From the NCBI GenBank assembly GCA_963210315.1, contig OY723266.1, positions 1,054,001 through 1,118,000 of the forward strand: DNA of 64,000 nucleotides. Direction: 5' to 3'. The stretch comes from Rhynchopus euleeides (taxonomy: Eukaryota; Euglenozoa; Diplonemea; Diplonemida; Diplonemidae). Numbering within the stretch: the first letter of the stretch is position 1; every line of letters starts with the position of its first letter. Shown here piece by piece: positions 52,201 to 62,038 of the stretch. The translations under genes were made by a program, and so were the position numbers. A model generated the notes under the pieces. That model searched no databases, had not been told where the DNA came from, and saw only the letters and a list, made by a program, of their open reading frames with translations.

Positions 52201-55174
52201 CCTCTGCGCCCTCCACGCCATCCCTGTCACGGCGATGAGCAAGGGAAAGGAGGTGGCGCGGCAGAAGGAGGCGCTGACACGCAGCTTTGCTGAGAAGCTG
52301 TGTGGCCCTGGCTCTGCGGATGCCCGTGTCTGGGTGGAGCGGCTGAAGTCCGTGAAGGAGGCAGTTGGCATCCTTCCGGTTCGTTCGAAACCGCTGTCCA
52401 GATTTTTGCGGAAGGCGGGGCTGAAGCCGTGGGGGTCCGACGCTGTCTCGTCTGCGTCGCACGACGTCCGTGTGCGCTTTGCCCTGACGCAGTGGGGGCG
52501 AATCCTCCCCATTCTGCGGGAGAAGGGGCAGCAGCTGCAGCCGAGGGAGCGGCTGGGCCGCCTCGACGCCCCCACCCTGTTCGCGTTGTTGGCCAAGGCG
52601 GGCCTGAAGGTGGAGGCTGGGGAGACGAAGCGCGACCTCTCCGCCCTCCTCCTGCGCAACTGGACGGAGCAGTTGAGTGGCCATGTCGAGGCCGTGGAGG
52701 AGACCCTTGGCTTGAAGGCCCGCACCTTCCCCGACACCATCTCGCCCTCCGTGGTAGATACAATCACGGAGCTCTACCGGAGAGTGAAGACTGCACCTGC
52801 TGCGTTGAAAGAGGAGAAGGGACAGGGTGAGGATGGCAAGGGTTGTGAGGATGGTGAGGAGGCTGTGGATGCTGTGGATGCTGTGGAGGAGGAGGAGGAG
52901 GAGGAAGAGGAGGTGGAGGTGGGTGATGAGGCTGATCCTGAGGCAAATGATGTTGGGGCGGCTAGGATCGCTCTCCTGAATGAGCATTGTTTTCCTCTCG
53001 GCCTCCACGCCTCTCCAGGTTGTGGGCGGCAGAAGGATGGTGTGTTGCATGCGTCGGAGTCCACGCACGAGGGGGGTTGGGCTTCCCTCAACTGGTTTTT
53101 GGGTGAGTGTGGCATCCAGTTTCTCACCTTCCGGGAGATGCAGGTTTTGCAACACGAGGTCAATCCAGAGAGCTTTCACTGGACCGGTAAGTTCACGCTG
53201 GCAACGATGCAACGGGCCATCGAACAGCACACAAGTGGACTCCGGAACAATGGCTATCGGCTTCTGCCGGTAAGTAAAAAAAATACCTTTGTTGATGATC
53301 CTCAGTCTATTTCTTCCCCAGCCCTCTTTTTTTTTAACCGTCAAACTCTGCATTGGATGGTTGCCTTCCCCCTCAAAGACACCGTTGCCACATTGCAGAA
53401 GTTGACTCCAGCCCAACTGCACGCCTATCCGCGCGAAACGCTTTATTGGGTGGTTCACGACACGGACACTGCCAAGCGCGCCATTGCCGCAGGGGATCTG
53501 GATCGGGAAAGCCATGCATATGAAGTTTTTAAACTTGTGCCGAAAGGTGTCCTCCCCACCACCAAGGCACAATTTTTTGGCACCCGACCCAGGCGCACAT
53601 TCCCTGTGGCAGTGAAGTCGCGTTCTGTTGTTCGGAGCGGGCCCACAGTCCGGAAGAGAAAACGGTTTGGGGGGACTGAAGTCATTGACCTCTCCCAGGT
53701 GCCAGAGACCCCAAGAGACAAGAAGGGGCGCCTTGGACATGGGAGGTATGATACGGCTCAACTGAGTGACGAGTCATACATTCCAGCAACTTCCCAACGC
53801 CACCTCATCCCAGAGACCCTGCTGTATTTTTCGAAATACCACCATCTCCCCGTCACAGATACTGTGCAGGAAGGTGACGGCTTTTTTCTTTCCCTCCTCC
53901 GTTTCAACCGTTTTTCTGCGTACCAGTCAGTCCGCGCTCTGCGTGAGAGTGCCTTTGGTGACGCAACAAACATGAAACACGACCTGGAGGTGTACCTCAT
54001 GAAAATACACAAGGATACCCTTGCTTCTGTTTTTGAAGAGAAGGGGGAGAAGAACCTGCCCGTACATGAAAGGCACCAGTCTCTCGTTCACTGGCGCAAG
54101 AGTATGTGCAAAGCGGCGGAAGATGAAAAGGTGACCCAACGTGGTGGTTCTTTTGCCCTGCATTTTTTTGTGAATGTGCACCAGATTCGCTTGAGAATTA
54201 TTACTCAGAACAAGGAAGGTAAACCCAGGGTCAGGGAGTTACGGCCTCGCACATGGTGTGAGAAGGCAAAGAACTGGGAAGCAGGAAGTACGGCTTCTCT
54301 CCCTACTATCTTCCTTTACCAGTACCGGCAGGATACCCAAACGAATTTTTACTCCCTCCACCTCCCCACTGAGCGTGACTTTTCCCGTGCTTCAAGTGTT
54401 TTTTATAGAATTCAGAACATGGGTCCAAACGTGGAAAACGCACAAGAACAAATGGAGCAAGAGGATATGCGGAGGAAGGCGGTCCCCATGGCACTCCCCT
54501 GTCCCGGTCCACGGAGGCCCCACGTACCTGACAAGGGCATCGACAATCCCGCGTCTCGTCATGATACCCTCACGCAACGTCTTCTCTTGTTTTCCCTGAG
54601 CACAGTCAATGTGCCTGGTGATGGGAATTGCCTGTTTCATGCTTTTCATGAATGTCTCACAGGCAACCCACGTGGGGGCGCTTCCCTTCGCGAAGAAGCC
54701 GTCAATTTTGTGACTGCAATGGCGGCTTCTCTTTCATGCAGAGAGGTGCAACCGGAAGTGGAGGCGGTGAGAATGTGGGGAAATCTCCCGTACCATCCCT
54801 GCCAACCCCTTGACGACGGTAGTGAGCCATACGTGCTTACCCGTTTAAGAACGAGAAGGTATGCAGAGGATGACGAAATTTCTGTTCTTTCCACAATGAA
54901 GAATGTCTTGATCACAGTCGTCACGAACATGATTTATCCTGGTAATCATGATGACTTTGCTTCAGGATTTAACAGTTATGTCCCCCTTTCTTACAACTTC
55001 ACCTCCATTGACACCACCCTCCAGGATTTTCCTCCAGACAGACGTGTGACCCTGGCTAACCTGGGTCAGGCTGGGGTTGGGGATCATTTCATGTGGATCA
55101 AAGGGACACAGGCCAACTTGGAAGCCACACATCGCAAGGGTTTGCGTTCTGTTTCAACAAGAGCTGGGACCTGA
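49261..55174 (+). CDS. E1 element protein, complete copy (spliced transposase-OTU)
   Basis: Same structure as the gene at 5251-11164, shifted by 44010 bp: join(49261..51815, 52054..55174), 1891 codons. It shows the same helix-turn-helix-like start, coiled coil, RNase H-like D...D...CxxH block and C-terminal OTU domain. Both exons appear identical to copy a at protein level. Because this copy sits between two matched TIRs, it is the best candidate for the autonomous element. The 171-bp leader and the satellite upstream are also shared. Which transposase superfamily it belongs to remains open; hAT and KDZ are the closest guesses. Confidence 0.75.
51816..52053 (+). other. Intron of the E1 gene (copy c)
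   Basis: Identical to the 238-bp intron at 7806-8043 (GTATGC...CCTTACAG). Confidence 0.8.
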
Positions 55175-55663
55175 CACAGGCCAATCAAGGGGTTGCCCCC
55201 CCCCCCCCCACTCCTGGTGTAGTGGTAGTGACTACAAAAAGGACTAACATTGCAAGAAGGTGCTGGGAGGCTTGCTTTTCCATTCACTCTCGACGATCAA
55301 ACCCCCCCCCCCCACTTCACTTTTCCATTCACTCTCGACAATCAAGCCCCCACTTCTTGACTGCCCCCCCCCCCATGTTACTTTCAACAAACTTTGCCCA
55401 TCCTTCAATCTTCCATTCGATCAGTTTGGCTTTTTCCAAAGCCTCGTTTTCCTTTTATTTCAATAGTCCACACCTAAACGGCGTACGCCTTGGCAAGCGT
55501 TTGAAAGGACAGCCTTGGGATTGCAGCTCACTGGAATCGCTGAAGGAAGCCCCCCGCCCCCTCCCCCCCCCCCGCCCCCACCCCCACCCACTCTCCCTTT
55601 CACAAGTCACGATACATTCCCACACCATACTGTTCCATGTGCACTCCATCCAACAGGACCGCC

Positions 55664-56296
55664 ACACGTGTTAAACCCCATTCCCTGTTCCCAAGGCAGG
55701 GCAACCTTTATGGTTGAGTGGTGAGGGGCACAAAGAGACAATAGGTTTTAATGCAGATGCGGACATGTTGGAAAGAGCTCCCCCACCCCCCAACACACCA
55801 TTCTTGTGCTCCGCTCCCTTCTACTTCTATTTCACTACCCCCCCCCCCCCCCCAACACACACAGGCACGGGCCAGGACCCGTGCAGGGTTAACCCGCCTA
55901 ACAATTAGTAAAGAGTGATCACCAGTGACAACACCCGTGCAGGGTTACCCACTTGACAATTAACAAAGAGGGCTCAACACCCGTGCAGGGTTAACCCGCC
56001 TAACAATTAGTAAAGAGCGATCAACAGTGACAACACCCGTGCAGGGTTTACCCGCCTAACAGTTAATAAAGAGTGATCAACGGTGACAACACCCGTGCAG
56101 GGTTACCTACCTGACAATTAATAAAGGAGGGATCAACACATGATGAGGCACGGGAGGGTGGCAAAAGGCCCCCAGACCCCAGAAATCACCGAAAAATGAC
56201 ATTCTCGATGTGCGGTGGGTCTGGTTTCTAGGTTTTTCGGGAGAAAATTGGCCAAAATAATTTCGGAGACAAAATTTTGTTAGGGATTTCCGTTTG
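55664..56296 (+). repeat. E1 right end with AATAAA-bearing tandem repeat
   Basis: 55664-55874 is specific to this copy, where E2 sits in copy a. 55875-56135 holds the GTGCAGGGTTA/AATAAAG tandem units. 56136-56296 is the conserved terminal stretch, including the uninterrupted AAAATAATTTCGGAGAC. Confidence 0.8.
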
Positions 56297-56310
56297 CTAT
56301 GCCTCCTCTA

Positions 56311-58070
56311 TTGCCAAGGGCAAAGGGCGAGGGACATGCAGGTTTGCGCTCGGAATTGTGAAGTTGTGATGCAGAATGAAGGTCTTGGCCCAGTTGTTGA
56401 CGAGGTCACAGGGCCCTGTGGGACCCAGGGTCAGTAGAGCGGTAACCCACTCACCACTAGCTGAAGACCCCTTCAGAAAGTGTGAAAGAAAACGGGCGAT
56501 ACTGGGCGATAATTTGGCGATCATCGGGCGATAATTGGGCGATAATGGGCGATAAGGCGATTCGATACGCGATAATCGGGGCTCGAACCCGGTTGGGCGA
56601 ATATAGGGCGATAGGCGAATCGCCCGCACCCTATGCCTAGTCTCCACGAGGCAGATCAAGTGCCTCATCTGTGGTGGGATCCTCGGCTCAAAGACGGGGC
56701 GTTGTGGCTCCGCTGAGCAGACGAGGAGGGCCGACGCACACATGATCGACCATGCGTGCGAGTACGCCGCCCTGGGTAAGGAGACGCGGGAGAAGTGGAC
56801 GGACGCAGCGGAGTCGAGCGCCGAGTGGCCATCGTGCGACTCCGGGCAAGGTTCTCAGAGGGGCCCGGCCCATGGGCTCGGAAGTCCAGGCCCGGGCCCA
56901 TGGGCCCGAGGGGCCGGCCCCTGGTGAAAAATGTCATTTCGCGATTTTTGAAAAAAAATAGATTTGCCATTTTGAGGTGGTTACAGTGTGTCGGATCAAC
57001 AGAGGAGCGCTGTGCGGGATGGTGCACGAATGGGCACTGCATGTCGGCCTTAGGGCCGTGTGTGTGCCACGATGGTTTCTACCCTCCAGGAGTTTGCACC
57101 TCCCACTGCGATGGGGTGCTCCTCTCCAACGGCACGGTGTGCCAGGCCCCCCGCCCAGTGATGCAGGCACACCCGATGGTTACAGGCGGTTACATGCCGT
57201 TTTGAGGTGGTTACACCCGGTTACACGTCGGGAAATGTCAGTTAGATTTAGAGGAGGCGGATACCCCGTTTTCGCTGTGACGAAAATTATTGAGGGTTTT
57301 GGATGAAGAGCCCTCACTCCCATTGCACCAATCGCTGCCTCCCATGACCCATGGCCATTCCTGTATCACGATTTACCAGCTTCAGGCGATTTTCCCTCGG
57401 TCAGCAGGGGTGGAGTCGGATGAACCGTTTGCGGATGATGCAGCTCTCACGTGGGTGCTGCCTCGGGGGGTTTCTACCACATGATACCTTCACGACGACT
57501 TCGATCCCACTTGAGCCCATGACAATGAACGCACTTGCAGAGAGAACTGGATCGTTCATTCAAGAACGGAAGATGTGCTGGTCTTCTGAAGAGCTCGAGT
57601 TCGGTGTGATCCGGCAATCACGGTGGGGATGTCCAGTGGACTCGTCTGCTGGGGGTGCCCTTCTGTGTGAGGGTTTGTCCTCCAGGGTTTGTCTGCACCT
57701 TCCGTGTGGGCCTTCAACACTCAGGGTCCGCTGTCGCTTTCTCGGGCAGAGTTGTCAAAACCCTACTCTCGATGGCCAAACACTTGCCAAATAGTGGAGT
57801 TCAAAGTATGTTGGTGCTGATCGCAAAAACCAACAATATTAGGCAACTGGCGGCTGCAGATTATCCCAAAAATCCGATTCTGTGTGAAAAGTTGGCGTGG
57901 CAGGAATATGGATCGATTGGTGACAATCTTTTCGACCTTTTTTGTCATGAAAAGGGCCGCTCCAACGGGTTTCACGAGTAAGAAATATTCTCAAAAAATC
58001 CAAAAAGAGCCCACCCAGAATATCAACGAACCTAATAGCAGCCACATATGTGGTCGTTGGGCGGAATAGG
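56311..58070. other. No intact gene; possible EGF-like exon debris
   Basis: 56490-56640 has repeated GGGCGATAA words about 10-11 bp apart. About 56985-57130 on the plus strand reads CAGWCTNGHC...CVCHDGFYPPGVC, the cysteine spacing of an EGF-like module. GGTTACAGGC/GGTTACATGC and GGTTACACCC/GGTTACACG doublets lie at 57179-57225. Around 57640-57700 another cysteine-rich stretch (CVRVCPPGFVC) is seen. These may be pieces of a host extracellular-protein gene; no full frame joins them. Confidence 0.4.
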
Positions 58071-58473
58071 GTTAACGAGCGTCTACGAGCGTCTACATCC
58101 CAGGAATGCTCGAATTTTGCTCAGAAAAACGATTTTTTCGGTTTTTCACCTATTTTGGCTGGGAACAGTAGCAATTCCCGTTTCTTCCACTCGGTACCCC
58201 CGCCAGGCCCCCTCCAGACCCTTCCAAAAATGAGAAACCAGTTTTTGGACCATCTATGGCCATTCTGAGGGTGTAGACCAACATTTTCGGCCCCAGACAG
58301 CCCGTTATGGGGTGTTTCTGGGTGAAAATCACTATTTCTGGCTTGTAGACGCAGGTAGACGCAGGTAGACGGAGGTTGATGCAGCCATGGCCTCGCCGGA
58401 GTCTCCGTCGAGTCTCCGCGGAGTCTCCGGAGTCGATCTGGAGTCTCCGGTGAGTCTCCGGAGTCGTTCCGGC
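58071..58473 (+). repeat. E4: short copy of the element-end framework with a third word
   Basis: GAGCGTCTACGAGCGTCTAC (58076-58095) precedes GAATGCTCGAATTTTGCT (58103), which aligns with AAATGCTCGATCTTTGCT of E3, then CGGTTTTTCACCT as in E3. It ends with GTAGACGCAG doublets (58349-58370) and a short GAGTCTCCG array (58395-58465). No gene is attached. Confidence 0.65.
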
Positions 58474-58678
58474 TGATCCCAAACCAGAATCTCCCCGGGG
58501 ACACTCCAGAAATGGCGCTGGCGTGGAGCAGTCTTCCACCCAGCGACTCCAGCTCACCAGCCGCCACCCTCTGCCAGTCCACGCTGTCCAGCTTCGCCAT
58601 CAGCCTGTCCGACGGTGACACAGTCTGGGTGGCATGGTCGAATGCCACCCCGAGAAACTCGTAGACCGTCGCCGTGTC
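58474..58678 (-). mobile_element. Fragment of a tyrosine-recombinase element RT
   Basis: About 205 bp matching the TYR-1 RT gene near 27200-27410 in reverse, with a few differences. A fossil piece with no other parts. Confidence 0.85.
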
Positions 58679-58967
58679 ATTTCTGCCACCACTTTTTCAG
58701 GTGGGTGAGTCCCCTCGCTGCACCGTGTGTCAAACCGCGTCACTTTACAACCAGTTTTCTGAGGCTCACCTTTTCTCACAATTTTGCACTTCTGAGCGAA
58801 GCCCCCCCCGATGTGATTTTTTCGCACGTCTTTCCCTCTCCACAACTCTTGGCCCCATCCCCCGCCCCCCCCCCCCCTCCGGTTCCCACACCCTACCCTC
58901 CATCCAGGTCACAGAAGACATCCCATTCCTTCCCATGTTCGGTTCTATCGACCTTCGGTGAACCAAC

Positions 58968-61088
58968 ATGGAAGGTGTTTGTGAGGTTGTTGACGTTGAG
59001 ATTGATGAAGATGGGAACCCTTTGCACGTGACCGTCACCGCACGCCAGAGCCTGTCCACCTCTGGCACCCACAACCCGCTACCCACCACCCACCACGCCA
59101 GCGCCGCACCTACCGCTGATGGGATGGCCCTTCGTGCCCCCTCCCTTATGCAGAGCACAGCAGTGCCAGACCACTACAGCCATTCATCCTGCCTGCCTGA
59201 CGAGTCGCACAGTGCAGTCCTGGCTGCCCTGGAAGAGACCCTGTTTGCAGAGCAGCGCCAGCGCCGCAGGCTCTCCGAGGAGCTTCTTGTCGCAGAGGAG
59301 CAGATCGAGCTCCTGACTGAAGACCTCAGCAGGTCGCACCCTGCTCCCGGGCACCACCTTGTTGAGGCGGAGTCGCTGCGGAGGCAGCACGACGCCTTGC
59401 TGCGGCAGGTCGAGGCGGAGCGGCAACAGCGGGGGCACCAGCAGCTGCATGTCTCGGAGACGGAGCAGCTGCTGAAGCAGCGGTGCGAAGTCCTCTCTGA
59501 CACAGTGGAACAGCTGCAGCAGGCTAACATGGAGCTGTCGCGGCACCACGCGCAGGAGATTGTCGCAAAGGCGGACCACATTGCTGTCCACCACGAGGTC
59601 TCTGCGCTGCGTGTGATGGTGGATGCGTTGGAGGGCCAGCTGACCGAGCTCTCGCAGGCGCTGCTGGAGAAGGACATGCAGATCCAGGCGGCGCGCAACT
59701 CCGCAAACTCCCGCGAGCGGGACCTGGCCCTCGCGCGGAAGCACATGCAGGCCAAATCCCTCGAGGCGCAGCGCACCGCCATCCGCCTTGCCGAGGCGGA
59801 GGCCCGCCTTGCCGCATCGGATCCCGGTGCTGCCGCCGAACCCCCCACCCCACCCCCCTGCCCCACGCCACCCGCCCTGCGACCCGCCGCAGCGGCGAAG
59901 CCGCGCCCCGCTGAACCGCCGCCACCCATCCCCGCTGGCTCCCCCCCACGCACCATAAGGGTGGGCGCGGAGGCGCGCAACCCCGTGAGGGGACGCCCGC
60001 GCAGTGGCGTGGCGGGTGCCACCTCTGTGCCTGCCGCTGCAGACGCAGTGCCGCCGGAGGGTGGTGGCGGCGGGGTGCTGGCATACCACAGCCTGTGTAA
60101 AGATTTCTATGCCTCGTCCGCACCGCAGGGGCAGCGCGATGAGGCGCGTGCCCATATTCTCAAGGCGCTTGCCCCCAGGGGGGACTGCGGAGTGGGGCAG
60201 CAGGTGGAGCAGGTGCGGCGGGTCCTGCCGTCGCGCCCTGTCCCAGCAGGGTGTGCCGGGGTGGCGGAGCCCAGGCCCCCAGCCCCAGCCCTCTGCACTG
60301 AGGGTGTGGCGGAGGCGGCGGCGTGCCCCCTGCCCCCGCCAGTGCCCCGCGGCGGCGGGGCGGTGGGGCCGGCACCAGGTGGGGACAGGTGGGGACGACG
60401 CGGCAGCGCCGCGTCGTCCGCCACCTCCGGTGAATCTGGCGCGACCTACGTCACTGCTGCTGCGTCGTCTGCCGGTGGGCGGTCCGCCGTTGATACCGCT
60501 GCAGGTGTTGGGTGCATGGCGTCGTCGAGCAGCTCCACCGCATCCACCACATCAACCGCCGCAGCCACCCTTGCAGGGGTGCATGCGGAGGAGGGCAGCA
60601 TTGGGTGTGTCGCCCAGCAGCAGCATCAGCATCAGCAGCCTCAGGAGCGTCTTTCCGGCCGCCGGTTCGGCACACCACGCACCCCCGCCACCCCCGCTGC
60701 TGCTGCGGTGGGCCGCGCGCCGCCCTGCGCCCCGCTGTCGGGCAGTCTGGGGGGCACGCGGTCCCCGCCCCCCCCGCCAGGGCTGCCGCCTGCTGCTGCG
60801 GAGGTGCATCAGCCGCCTGCGCCGCATGCTGCGGTGGGCAGCCGCATCCCGCAGGCGGCTCCCACAGGCGCCGGTGGTGCAGTGGAGCGGAATAAGCCTG
60901 TCACCGTTGCGGAGGGGGATGGCGTTGCCGTGGAGCCGTACACAGGCCCCGATGAGCACCTGGTGAAGCAGGGTTGCTGGTGGGTGCGGCTCGCCAGCGG
61001 GGCGGAGAAGCTGAAGGCACCCTCAGAGATGCTCCCATTTGCAACGAACAACCTTGAGGGCAGCCACGGCAGCTATCGGCGGTGGTGA
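58968..61088 (+). CDS. Coiled-coil protein with low-complexity C-terminal half, unknown
   Basis: 706 residues from MEGVCEVVDVEIDEDG. Residues about 83-290 form a long coiled coil (heptads of L, E, Q, R; for example RRRLSEELLVAEEQIELLTEDL). Then come proline-, alanine-, serine- and glutamine-rich low-complexity stretches (QQQHQHQQPQ), and a short conserved-looking end (GDGVAVEPYTGPDEHLVKQGCWWVRLASG) that resembles a small beta-barrel such as a Tudor/SH3 fold. I do not recognise the family. It lacks repeats or recombinase-like motifs and is single-copy here, so it is probably a host gene, perhaps of a cytoskeletal or scaffold type. The ATG (CCAACATGG) is the first in frame. Confidence 0.65.
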   Translation: MEGVCEVVDVEIDEDGNPLHVTVTARQSLSTSGTHNPLPTTHHASAAPTADGMALRAPSLMQSTAVPDHYSHSSCLPDESHSAVLAALEETLFAEQRQRRRLSEELLVAEEQIELLTEDLSRSHPAPGHHLVEAESLRRQHDALLRQVEAERQQRGHQQLHVSETEQLLKQRCEVLSDTVEQLQQANMELSRHHAQEIVAKADHIAVHHEVSALRVMVDALEGQLTELSQALLEKDMQIQAARNSANSRERDLALARKHMQAKSLEAQRTAIRLAEAEARLAASDPGAAAEPPTPPPCPTPPALRPAAAAKPRPAEPPPPIPAGSPPRTIRVGAEARNPVRGRPRSGVAGATSVPAAADAVPPEGGGGGVLAYHSLCKDFYASSAPQGQRDEARAHILKALAPRGDCGVGQQVEQVRRVLPSRPVPAGCAGVAEPRPPAPALCTEGVAEAAACPLPPPVPRGGGAVGPAPGGDRWGRRGSAASSATSGESGATYVTAAASSAGGRSAVDTAAGVGCMASSSSSTASTTSTAAATLAGVHAEEGSIGCVAQQQHQHQQPQERLSGRRFGTPRTPATPAAAAVGRAPPCAPLSGSLGGTRSPPPPPGLPPAAAEVHQPPAPHAAVGSRIPQAAPTGAGGAVERNKPVTVAEGDGVAVEPYTGPDEHLVKQGCWWVRLASGAEKLKAPSEMLPFATNNLEGSHGSYRRW

Positions 61089-62038
61089 AACGATGTAGAG
61101 GTGGTGGGAGTTGGGAGGTCCTTCTAGTTGCCTTTGCCACATTGCATGTGGCATGGGTATGCATGTGTGTTTCTACCTCTGTTGGCCCCGATGCGGTCAG
61201 CATCATTTTTTTGTCACAACAACAGCCCCGATCATTCCTGCCACTCAGGCACGACCCGTGTATTGAGTGAATGGGAAGAGAGCGAGAATGTGTGTGTGCG
61301 GCTGTTTCTCGATGCCTTGCCTTTCCCCACCTCTCACACAACCCCACCCACTGGCCCATTCCAATTTAGAGGGGGGTCGGTCCAGTGGGGGTAACCAGTC
61401 CGAATCGTGCTGCTAGAATAGATGCAGAATAAGAAGTTAGAAGGGGCACCTCCTGGAGCTGCCCCTTTGCGCTGTATGCTGTGTTGGAGGAGGGAAGAGC
61501 ATTCTCCCGTAACAATGCCATGGGTGGTTCGGGATCTCTGGCACCCCCCTCCTTCACCCCTCTCTCCCTGCCCCTCCAAACCCCCCCCTGAAGAGGCCTA
61601 CTGCTGCGGACACATGTCACTCTGCCCTCGGGAGATCAACCCTTTCGCACACACCCCCCTTTTGTTGTAGCCAACTCAGGAAACTTTTCACCGTGCAGAT
61701 CCTTGCGAACACTTCACACGCCCGGCAGGCTGGTGGGGTGTTCTGCGTTTGAAGAACACAAAACTGTCGTTTTGGCCTTCTCTCTTGAGATTCACTCGGT
61801 TGCATTAGTTTTGCGTCTTCCACCTTTTCCCCTCCATACCACCACCTCCAATCGCACAGGGGAAGACACGCCAGCATCTCCCCCCACCCCCCAACCGACC
61901 CAGCCTCCTGGGGAGAGTCAGTGCGAGAGCCTGGCTGCTGCGTGAGGTGTGTGTGTGTGTGTGTTTGGGATAATAGCATCCCATCCCATCGCCTCTCTCC
62001 ACCCTTCTCCCCCCTTTCCTTCACATTTGCGGGTTCAC
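61089..62038. other. Intergenic region
   Basis: No convincing gene. It probably holds the 3' UTR of the coiled-coil gene and the promoter of the LRR gene. A (GT)n run lies at about 61949-61962, and C/T-rich stretches precede the LRR start. Confidence 0.6.

Larger units (their letters stand above)
46169..56310 (+). mobile_element. Complete E1 element (copy c), 10.1 kb with 14-bp TIRs
   Basis: Left TIR TAGAGGAGGCATAG at 46169-46182; right TIR its exact complement at 56297-56310. Order: left-end word blocks, 31-bp satellite, one spliced gene, poly-C 3' region, AATAAA-bearing tandem repeat, right end. Flanks (CTGTGCGG and TTGCCAAG) show no duplication, unless the outer TA of each TIR is a TA target duplication. 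The gene region is practically identical to copies a and b, so the family is young. Confidence 0.85.

Noticed and set aside
46165-56314. Target-site duplication of E1c longer than TA
   Set aside because: Flanking bases CTGTGCGG and TTGCCAAG do not match.
56570-56600. tRNA-like B box (GGTTCGAGCC on the minus strand)
   Set aside because: No A box, no cloverleaf, and the sequence is part of the GCGATAA word array.
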